The notes beneath the pieces were generated by a model, which was not told where the DNA came from, did no database searches, and saw only the letters and a program-made list of their open reading frames with translations. Positions 38,501 to 49,500 of a stretch of 64,000 bases of DNA are shown here, piece after piece. Where the stretch lies: assembly GCA_030847615.1 (NCBI GenBank), contig JAUMIR010000014.1, forward strand, positions 16,158,501 through 16,222,500, in the 5' to 3' direction. The position numbers were made by a program, and so were the translations under genes. Origin of the DNA: Gambelia wislizenii. Its lineage: Eukaryota; Chordata; Lepidosauria; Squamata; Crotaphytidae. How positions within the stretch are numbered: position 1 is the stretch's first letter; the number at the start of each line of letters is the position of its first letter.

Positions 38501-41500
38501 ATCACCAACAATGGTCCGCCCTGGCCTCACATCGGGAGGCATGGAGACGCACTATCCACAATGCTGCAGCCTTATTTGAGAACTCACGACGAACAAGTCT
38601 TGAAGAGAAACGACAACGCAGAAAGAATCACAACCCAAAAACATCACACAAGGAGACCTTCTGCTGTGCTTTCTGCAACCAGACTTGTTTATCTCGGATT
38701 GGCCTTTTTAGTCATCAGCGCGCTTGCAGAAAGCGCGGGATGAGTCCTTCCTGAATCTTCGTTTGCGAAGAAAAGCCAGAGAGAGAGAGATTGACAAGAT
38801 AGAGTACGTCCAGAGGAGGGTGACCAAAATGGTGGGAGGTCTGGAAGCCATGCCCTATGACAAATGGCTTAGGGAGCTGGGTATGTTTAGCCTGGGGAAC
38901 AGAAGGTTAAGAGGGACATGAGAGCCATGTTTAAATATTTGAATGGATGTCATGTTGACGGTGAAGCAAGCTTGTTTTCTGCTGCTCCAGAGACCAGGAC
39001 ACAGAGCAGTGGCTTCAAACTACAGGAAAAGAGATTCCACCTAAACATTAGGAAGAACTTCCTGACAGTAAGAGCTGTTCAGAAGTGGAATGCACTGCCT
39101 AATAGTGTGGTGGAGTTTCCTTCATTGGAGATTTTTAAACAGAGGTTGGTTGGCCATCTTTGATTGTGTATTCTTGCATGGCAGGGGGCTGGACTGGATG
39201 GCCCTCATGGTCTCTTCCAACTCTATGATTCTATGACCTGGGGAGCCCTGGTGGCACAGTGGTTAAATGCCAGTACTGCAAGCCACCACGTCGCAAGTTT
39301 GATTCCAGCCGGCTCCAAGGTTCACTCAGCCTTCCATCCTTTCGTAGGTCGGTAAAATGAGTACCCGGGTTGTGGGGGCAATTAGCTAACACACATTGGA
39401 AACTGTTTAATGCAGTTAGATGTGTAAATAGCTATTGCTTAAAACAATTTGTAAGCCGTTCTGATAGCCTTGTGGCAGAAGAGCGGGGTATAAATAAATA
39501 ATAATAATAAAAGAAGTAATGAGAAACAACTACAAGAAAGACATACTCTCCAATGTTTTACAAATGAAAACCTGGACATGTGTGATCAAGGAAGTCAGAG
39601 TCCAGTCTAGATGACAAAAGTTATTAATGAGGAAGAACTAGGGATGGAAAGAATATTTGAAAATGGTTTTTTTAAAAAAGGGTGTATTTTGAGTGTTGAG
39701 AAACCTTGATGAGAAGAACCCTGGATTAACGAGATTCTTCAGTTCAGGACTTATTCTGCACAAAATTCACATATGGTGGTTTTGTACAGAAGACAGCATT
39801 TTCTGCACAGGAAACCACATTTTCTTCAGGGAAAATAATATTTCCATGCAGAAATATTAATCCCTGCTCAGAAAATGCTGTAATGGGGATTTGTTCTAAA
39901 ATTCACACATGGTTGATTTGCATAGAAAACATCACTCCTAGCCCATGACAACAGGGGATGGGGGAAATAAGGTAAAAAGCCCGTTCATTGAGGAAGAAAC
40001 GGATCAGGCCCCACAGGACCTCAGGAGGCCATACCACCATGCTGGCCTGTCTCTGCAGTTGCCATCTGTGTCACATTCTCTGCAGCCAGGAAACTGGTAA
40101 AGGGGGGAGTAATGGGGCTGGTACACTGGTGGTGGGGAGCCGACGTATTCTGCCTGTGTAGATGAGGCCACATTCAGCAAAACAAATACTGCGTGCTCAC
40201 CAGTTTTAACTATTCTGTCTTCCTCTCTCATTGACGTCTATTCCTTAGATTATCATAACTCTGTACTTCACCCGCTCTCTTCCTTTCTAAGAGCAATTTC
40301 AATTACTAGCTGTACCCAGTGTAACATACACTATTAAACCCCCCCACCCAAAACACCCAGTAGACCTCACAACAAGCCTGTAAGGTAGGCCGGTGGATTT
40401 TTAAATTCCTCCTCCCCTTCTCAGCAATTCCCCTTTTCCTGGAATTGCTGAGGGTGATTCACTCTGTTGCCCTGCCACCGCCACGGCCACTGTGGCCACC
40501 AGTTGACTGCCTGGGTCCCATTGCAGGTGGCCTACCGCCACCACCAGTTGACTGTCTGGGTCCTATCACAGGCAGCCCATTGCCGCTGCCAGTCTGGGTC
40601 TCAATCTGGACCACAGACTAAGTGGCAGGAGTGGATTGTGAGGTGGAGAGGGAATTTGCATGTGGGTGGTGATTGGTTGGGTGTGTTTCCTGAACAGCCA
40701 ATCAGCACACTGGGAAAGGCAACATACCCAAGAGTTTTATAGATATATATCGATTTTTACAGTGGAGAAGCTTGTTGCACGGTGGAACACAGTGGTGGCT
40801 AAACAAGTCTCTAAGAAATAAGTTATACAGTAATATACACAGCCTTCCCAAATGATTAACTGAGATCTGGTTCTTTGCAGCCTTCATGTGGAGAGTGGGG
40901 AAATGTCATTGCAAGGGATGGAAGAGTCAGAAGAATTCACAGAACAGAAACAACATGCTCAAGATGCTGAGAACGAGGATATTATTAGAGGCAAAGACTT
41001 CCATTTCTGCAGAGAACAACCTGTGGGAACTGAAGGTAACTGTGATATAGGAAGAAGCATGCCCCCCACATCCTGAAGCAGGCCCCCAGGCCAGGATCTT
41101 TGGTGGGCCCCCTACCTACTGCTAAGGTTAAGGGTGGCGAGATGATTTACAGCAGTGGTTCTTAACCTGTGGTCCGTGGACCCCAAGGGGGTCACAGTGT
41201 CCTCACAGGGAATCCATGAAGGCTTGATGGCTACTTGTCCTACCTCCCCCCTGCAGGAAACAGCCACATGACAGGAACCAAGGTTGGCTGACTGGCTGGC
41301 TTGGCCTGCACATTGCCATTCAATCCACTCCAGCCAGAAACGTGCAGGAAGAAGCAGGAAAAATGTCTTCCCTCCCCCTCCAGTGTTTCTGAGGGAAAGT
41401 TTCATGGATGGTATAATTGTGTTGTTGTTGTTAGGTGTGATCGTTATTATTGTTGTCATTGTTATTAGGGTTTTAAATTTTGAGTTAAAGCTTGGGGGTC

Positions 41501-42246
41501 CTCAGCAACAAAAGATATTTAAAGGGGGTAAAGATAAAGTTAAGAGCCATTGCTCTACAGGATTTAGGATAAAAATTAAAATGTCAGTTTAAATGATAGC
41601 ACCAAAGTAATATTTATATTTATTTTTAAAAAACTAAATGGATTTATATAATAAAACTTACAATAATATCATGCTGGGCCCCCTTCTAATCCCAGGCGAC
41701 CCGGCCCCCAGGCTAGAGCCCTGTCAGTTTCCCCCTTGTGCTATGATTTTGGGAATATGGGGAAAAAGTGCTGGTGGAAGGGAACATTTCCCAAAAGCAG
41801 GAGTGGAGGACCCCACATCCTAGAGCCAAAAAAACAGGGAGCCCTGGTGGCGCAGTGGTTAAATGCCAATACTGCACGTTGCCACGTTGCAAGTTCGATT
41901 CCAGCGGGCTCCAAGGTTGACTCAGCCTTCCATCCTTTCGTAGGTCGGTAAATTGAGTACCCAGCTTGTGGGGGCAATTAGCTAACACACACTGTAAACT
42001 GTTTAATGCAGTGTAGATGTGTAAATACCGCATATTCCAGCATATAAGACGACCCGGCATATAAGACGACCCCCCCAATTTCCAACCAAAAATCTAGGCT
42101 TAGGCATATATTCGCCATATAAGACCACCACCCCCATTTGGCTGGCTGGCTGGGGAAGCCTTGCCAGCTGATCCTCTTTGTTTCCCAACTCACAAGGATC
42201 TCCTTGTGAGTTGGGAAAGTGAACAGGATCCGCTGGCAGGGCTTTC

Positions 42247-42277
<31 letters not shown>

Positions 42278-45200
42278 CAACATTCGCCCCTCTCTTCAAC
42301 CTTCCAGTCAAACTTGACTCGAAGGTGGAGGAAAGGGGTGAAAATGCCCAGTTTGCCTCCGCAGCCCCCTTCCCTCCGTCTTGGCTCTTCTGAAGGGGAC
42401 CAAGGCGGGGGAAGTGGGGCTGGCTGTGGCAAACCCCTAGATTCACCCCCTCTTAAGGAAGGTGTGGAGAAGGAGCGAAGATGCCCGTTTGGCTCTGCAG
42501 CCCTGATCCCTCCTTCTGGGCTCCCTTCTGAAGGGAGCCCAGAAGGAGGGATCGGGGCTGCAGAGCCAAACCCCTAGATTTGCTCCCTCTCCCCACCTTC
42601 AAGGAGGGGAGAAGGAGCGAAGATGCCCCGTTTGGCTCAGAAGGAGGGATCGGGGCTGCAGAGCCAAACGGGGCATCTTCGCTCCTTCTCCCCACCTTCC
42701 TTGAAGGTGGGGAGAGGGAGCAAATCTAGGGGTTTGGCTGCATGGCCCCATGTCCTCCTTCTCGGCTCCCTTCAGAAGGGAGCCCAGAAGGAGGGATCGG
42801 GGCTGCGGAGCCAAACGGGGCATCTTCGCTCCTTCTCCCCACCTTCCTTGAAGGTGGGGAGAGGGAGCAAATCTAGCGGTTTGGCTCAGCGGCCCCGCTT
42901 GCCCTGCCTTGGCTCCCTTCGGAAGGGAGCCCAGAAGGAGGGATCGGGGCCGCGGAGCAAAACGGGGCATTTTCACCCTTTCCCCCCACCTTCAAGGAAG
43001 GTGGGGGAAAAGGGCGAATCTAGCGGTTTACCTCGGCCGCAATCGAGCGGCGGCCACAGCAAACCGCAACGTTCGCCTCGCTCCTCTGTCTTCTGTTGCT
43101 CCCCAAAGGGGGGGAAGGGAGAGGAGGGGGATGAATGAACTGCTAAACACTTTGCTTCACCCCCCTGCCCCATCTCCTGACCCTTCACTCCGTTTGCGAA
43201 GAGGCAGGAGATAGGTAGGCAGGCCAAGCTATATCCGGCGTATAAGACGACCCTCAATTTTCTAGGGCATTTTTGAGTGCTTAAAAATAATTTTATACAC
43301 CAGAATATACGGTAGCTATTGCTTAAAACAATTTGTAAGCTGCTCTGATAGCCTTGTGGCTGAAGAGCGGGGTATAACTAACTAACTAACTAACTAACTA
43401 ACAAATTCGGCTCTCTTGGGGTCCCAGTTCAGGCTTCTCTTTCCCCCTACTTCCAGTTCCCTATCTATCAAAAATATTGCTTTTGGATTGTTCGAGCTAT
43501 AATGATCTTAGAAATAAATGCACCCAACCCCTGTTAAAATGACTGAAGGAAAAGCAATTTATCTGTAAAAGTTTGTTTTCCGCTGTCTAATGTTGCTAAA
43601 AATGTATCTTTTAGAAGATCTAAATTTCTTTGCAGCTGCATAATGTAAGGCTTACACAAAACTACCCAACATCTGATGGTGCATGGAAAGAGTTTCAAGT
43701 TGTGTAAGACTATAATGGGTGCATCTACACTGTATAGAAATAATGCAGCTTGACACCACTTTAAGGGCTGTAGCTCCATCCTATGGATTCCCGGGATTTG
43801 TAGTTTTACAAGGTGTTTAGCCTTCTCTGCCAAAGAGTGCTGGTACCTCACAAAACTACAGATTCCAGGATTCTGCAGGATGGAGCCATGGCAGTTAAAG
43901 TGATGTTAAACTGCATTATTTCTATAGTGTAGATGCACCTTAAGAGAGTCTGCTATGCCCAAGGTCACCCAGTGGCTTTCCATGGACTAGTGGGGTTTCA
44001 AACCTAGTCCAACACTCAAAACACTACACCATGCTGCCTCCCAGAATTTAATCAGAGGAGGTTTGCCATTGCCTTCCTCTAAGACTGAGCAGGTATTTGA
44101 AACTGGAATGGGGAGTTCTAATCCAACACTCAAATCACTACACCCTCTTAGCTCTTTAAAAAGATTTGGTCAGAGGAGGTTTACCATGGCCTTCATCTGA
44201 GGTTGAGAGAATGTGACTTGCCCAAAGTCACCTAATGGGTTTCCGTGGCTGAGCAGGGATTTGAATGTTAGTCTCTCAGGGTCCTAGTCAAACCACTATG
44301 CCCTGCTGCTTCTCAGAGTGTATTCAGAGGAGTTGGTTTGCTATTGATTTCCTCTAAGGCTGAGAGAGTATGACTTGCCCAACATCAGCCACCTGGTTTC
44401 CATGACTGAGTGGGGATTCGAACCCTGGTCTTCCAGAGTCCTAGGGCTTGTCTAGATGGACTATTTATCCCATCTTCCCTCATCTTGGAGCCCGGTAGTC
44501 CAAATGAAGCAGGGCGCTTGCCCTGTTTTGTCTCCGGGCAGTCCTGATGACACCGGAGGCAAAACCAGGAAGAAGTGGGGTAAAGCCATTTACAACATCT
44601 TAATGAGACAGGCAGGAAAACCCGCATTATGCAGGAAAACCTGGATGGGACTGGCAGAGGAATGCAGGATCTGTAGCTGCATGCTGACAGATGTAGCCGG
44701 ATGCCATTATCACGGCTGGAGTCATTCTGCAGCCAGGAAAGAGACTCCCAGCATGTGATCAAGGCCCCCTGCATTTGGCTGGCCTTGATCACATGCTGGG
44801 GGGCTCCTTTGTGGCTTCAGAGAGAGTGACCTGCCATACCTCTGCCCATTTTGGCATGGCAATGCGGGGTGGAAAGGGAAGGGCCAGTCCCAGGACCAGA
44901 ATACATCATCTAAAGGTGGTGTATTCTGGAAGATCTAGACAAGCCCCTAGCTTAATATGCAAACCCAGGGCCGGTTTAAGGGTCCTGCAGCTCCTGTAGC
45001 TGCAGGCCCCCCTTCATTGTGTGTGGGGGCATTGTAACCCTCCTCCTGCAAAAACATTATTATGAGGAAGGCTTCTGACCCTCGCCACATATTATTGGTG
45101 ACAGATTATGTAATAATCTGAATATCCTGTACTGTGAATAGGTTAAGTTACATTGACCTGATATAAACATATGGGGCCCCAAAAATAAAGGATTGCAGGG

Positions 45201-45625
45201 GGCCCCAAAATCCCTTAAACCAGGCCTGTGCAAGCCACTATATCTTGCTGGCTCTCTTGAAGTGGATGTGGTACAGTAGCACCACTGCATCCGCAGGGGA
45301 TTGGTTCCGGGGGTGCCTGCGGATGGCGAATTCAACGGATAATAGCAAACACCATTCCGGGAGGCTATCCTGGGGGAAGCAGGAGTGAATTCACTCCTCT
45401 GCCCCCTTACCACCATGGCCCCGCTGCAGCGGCAATTGCAGAGGCAAAGGCCAGTTCGCTCCTCCCTCTCCCTTTGCCCCTGCGATTGCGGCGGCGGCAG
45501 AGACAGGAGCCCCACCAGGGGAAAGGATGGGGGAGGTAAGATCCCCCCCTCCCTCCCACCAACATTTTTAATCTTGCTGTACGCCGCCCCGGTTGCTGAG
45601 CAGAGGGGCGGGTTAAAAATAAAAA

Positions 45626-45662
<37 letters not shown>

Positions 45663-46535
45663 CAGATAATTGAATCCACTGTTGGCAAATCAGTAGATAC
45701 GGGGCTGCTACTGTAATCTCAAAAGTCCTTTTCATAGTAAGAGTTGGAAGGGAACTCCAAGAGCCATATAATTTTTTTTTACAGCCTGCCAATTTCCAGA
45801 CCTCCTCTTGAGTAACCTTCTCTCTCAAACATATGCCTATCTGAAATGGTCCTCAAGGAAGGAATAAATTAGATCAAAGGCTCTTACGTCCAATTTGCTT
45901 CTGTGGTTTCACTCACACTTTAATACAGACAGAAAGAACAACATTCTCCTCAATTATTACTAAGGTGTCTTCACTAACATCCCAGCAGTATAAATCATAC
46001 GAGAGCCAAGATGTTAGAGAGCGTTCCAAGGTTTACCGTGGAATACAATTATGTGGGCTTTCCAGAACAAAATCATAACTTATCAAGATTGTGCTATTAA
46101 AAATGTGCTTTCTTCTGAGGTCTTTCTGACATAATTTAAGAGGCCACATTCTTTTTCTTTTTTAAGAAAGAAAAAAACCCCATCACATATATCAGCTGGA
46201 GATCACCCTAGACAGGAGTGATTTTGGTTTCTTGGTTTTATCCTCAGTTCATATTTCTTTTTCCTTCTCACTCAGCTTATATATGAGACGTCGGTATAAT
46301 TTATATAGTCTTGTGGGCACCTCATCTGTGCAAATTATAAATATTATGTCAGGGGTTATAATTCTGAGTAACTGCTCTCATTCATACCATTTTAACCTAA
46401 TGAAATATCATTTATACCATAAAAAAATACCCAAACCCAGCCCGCAAGTCAATAATGGTGCAGGCTAATAAAAATAATTGTACTAATGAACAACGTGCTC
46501 CAAAGCCTCAGCTAATATGTACATCATCTTCATTG

Positions 46536-46568
<33 letters not shown>

Positions 46569-49500
46569 CTTCCTGGAAATTTCTATAAATCCCATTTCTG
46601 TTCCATAGTCAGTTTGCATTCCAGCCAGAAACTATACAACCAAACAGGAATTCTGGCTGAGTGGGAAGCTAGTGGTACTTCTAGCACCAGCAGTCATTTC
46701 TACTTTGGATTTGGCATGAGACAAAGTAATGGAAGAGAGCCAGTGTGGCATAGTGCTTTGGGTATTGGACAAAGGACTTTTTCGGATGCATCAAAAATAA
46801 CGCAAGCAGCCTCGTCGTGTCGCGAGGCTGCTGCGCTGCAGAGCGTCGGTTTCGGATGACGCTCTCCCCTGCCGGTACTGTTGCAGTACCACGGGGAGAT
46901 CTGAGCGTCATATTTTGTTGGTTTTTAATCACGATAAAGTTTAGTGAGTAAAAACCGACAAAATATGACGCTCAAATCTCCCTGCGGTACCGCAACAGTA
47001 CCGGCAGGGGCGAGCATCATCCGAAACCGACGCTCTGCAGCGCAGCAGCCTCGCAACGTGACGAGGCTGCTTGCGTTATTTTTGAGCGTCCGAAAAAGTC
47101 CAAAGACTCTGGAGACCAGGGTTAGAATAATAGAATTGTACGTGTTGTCTGTATAAGGCAATGAAATGTGGATTGCTGTGCACCAGTGCCAATTCACAGC
47201 AGCTTTCATTTGTCTTAATGATTCTTTGGCAAGATTGCAGGCATGCAAAGCTATCCATGGCCGTTGTTCAAGCAGGCAGGCCTGCGAATCAAGATGGTGG
47301 GTGTGAGTGAATTACTTGAGTTTTTATTGTCACTTTTTTTAAAGCATATCCAAGGTGCAGAAGTGCGATATTCCTCCTAAATAAATAGAAAAGAAGAGGG
47401 AAAAGGCTGTTTCTCTGCCTGGGTGCATGATCGCTACCGGGAAAATCCAAGATGGCGGTTTGGGGTGCTTGCCTTGTTAACAAGCTCTGCCCCCTGTGCA
47501 CATCCAACCAAACAGCTTTCTACTTCCACTCTTATTGGGAATGTGCACCAATGCAAATTAGTTGTCCCAACGAGCAAGAATGCACATTCCCTGTGGAGTT
47601 TTTAAAAACTCTGGGGAAAGCTGCAAACTTCCTGTGCAATCACAGCAAAAAAGAAATTGAAAAGTATGGCAGACATGGAGAAAAAGCAATCTTGGTCAGT
47701 TTAGGAATAGCAAGGAGGGAGAGAGGAGGAAAGAAAGAGGATCATGCCCCCTCGTGCCACGTGACTTCTGTCATACTGCCACGGAAGGGGTTTATCGTAT
47801 GAAGGGAAATACTACCATGGCAGCGATATTGAAAGCCATTGACAGGTTTTCCCCATCAGTGAAGAGGTGTACTACAGAAACAACTGGAATACAAACCAGC
47901 AACAGAATAGAGACAATGTCATGTGATAAGCACTTGCCAAATCCACTAATACATTCATGTAATTCCAGAATAAAGCCTGATGTGATAATCTCCTTAGTCT
48001 CTTAGAACTGCCATACTTTCTGTTTCTGAGGCTCCCGTGCCTTTGACACATGCAAAATAAATAGAAATGTAACAGATATAGTTTCCCTCCCCCTAGTCAT
48101 GGAGCTGGAGTACTGTAATGAGAAAAGCTTTCACTCTTGGACTATTCTCTCTTGTGCTGTCATTAAGAAAGCCACCTCAGATGGGAAAATTGTTGGCAGT
48201 TAGTTCTAAAAATTACCAAACAGTAAAACTGAAGATGAAATTACATCTAAATTCTCTTGCTTTCTAGATTATTTGGTGAGGAAAGAGAAGGAAGAGCAAG
48301 ATACTGGCTTGATAAAGAAGATGTCCAAAGAAGATCCTCTTGGTAGTTCCAAGAATGAACCACAATGTTTGGCTTCAACAACCTCTTTGGACAAATTATA
48401 TCATTTCTCTCCCAACTTGGAGGACCCCCCGTTTGATTCTGAATTTCATAAGGCTCATGCCATTCTAATCAATATTTCTCAAAGTTCTCTTTCATCCTTT
48501 GAAGAAGCTGAAGATGCCCAAGACACAGATATCAGCCTCCCTGAAGAATTTATCTCCCAGGAACAGCTTCATGATGATAGCTACGGTGGGGTTCTTCATG
48601 ACACTCCAGCCATACCACTGATAGCAATACACACACCATCATCTTCTGGCAGGAGAAGTTGCACTCAGATGTCTGGTAGTCATTCAAATCAGGATGACCT
48701 GTCAGCTACCTGCCGCCAGGAAAAGAGCCTGGAGGGTTTGCCAGCCAGTGAAAGAGGGGATGTATCTGACTCTATGAAATTATCAAATGAGGGAAGGCCA
48801 AGACCTGATTCAGCTTGGATGGGAGGGTCCCATTATGGTCAGGCTAACACAATCACCATTGGAAGGGATGCGACCTCTTTGAAAAATTCAGAGCCAAGGA
48901 CTTGGGCAGAGTGTGTGGACAAGATGGCTTTTCAAGGAGATGCTGAGTCAGATGCTATTGTATCACAGAGCAGAACATCTTTCTACAGTCGTAAGGACCA
49001 GAAAGAGCAAGGGCCTACAGAGGCCAGTAGCACCGTTGAAGGAGATTGTAACAGTGAAAACCCATCTCATTCCAAGGATGAGTCTATGATGCTTGTACAC
49101 AAAGCCTCCTTGAAGGCTGTGGACTCCATCAGTGAGGATTCAGCCCTTCTAAAAAATGGCGAGGTGCAATCTTTTTCTTTTGCGTCACACAATTCCTCCA
49201 ACCCCCTGTTAGTTTCAGGCAGCAGGAGTGGTTGTGTGGAACGTTCAGTGGGTGAAGTCCAATCCAGCTTATTGGATGAAACCACTACTATCCAACTTCC
49301 CAAAGCATCCATGAGTGATGATGATATTGGTGTTGGTTCATTACACCCCCAAACCACAGAAGGAACAGCAAAAGTAAATCAAAATATTTCTACAATGAAC
49401 AGTCAAAACACAAAGGAACCTGGAATGGCAACACTTCATGCAAGCTCACCCAAAGCTGGGAAGCTTTTCTCATTGGAGAGCTGCTTTCAGAGAACTGAAG

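Larger units (their letters stand above)
37205..39236 (+). repeat. CR1(+) host carrying four later insertions
   Basis: Host pieces lie at 37205-37240, 38123-38187, about 38370-38380, 38462-38477 and 38789-39236. Read in order they rebuild one CR1 end. The inserts are a hAT element, a minus CR1 terminus (38188-38370), a plus CR1 terminus (about 38381-38461) and an RTE-like LINE end (38478-38788). Confidence 0.75.

Noticed and set aside
42453..43138. Long open frames on both strands (up to 171 codons)
   Set aside because: They coincide with the GC-rich palindromic array of the TA-flanked transposon and have repetitive, low-complexity translations.
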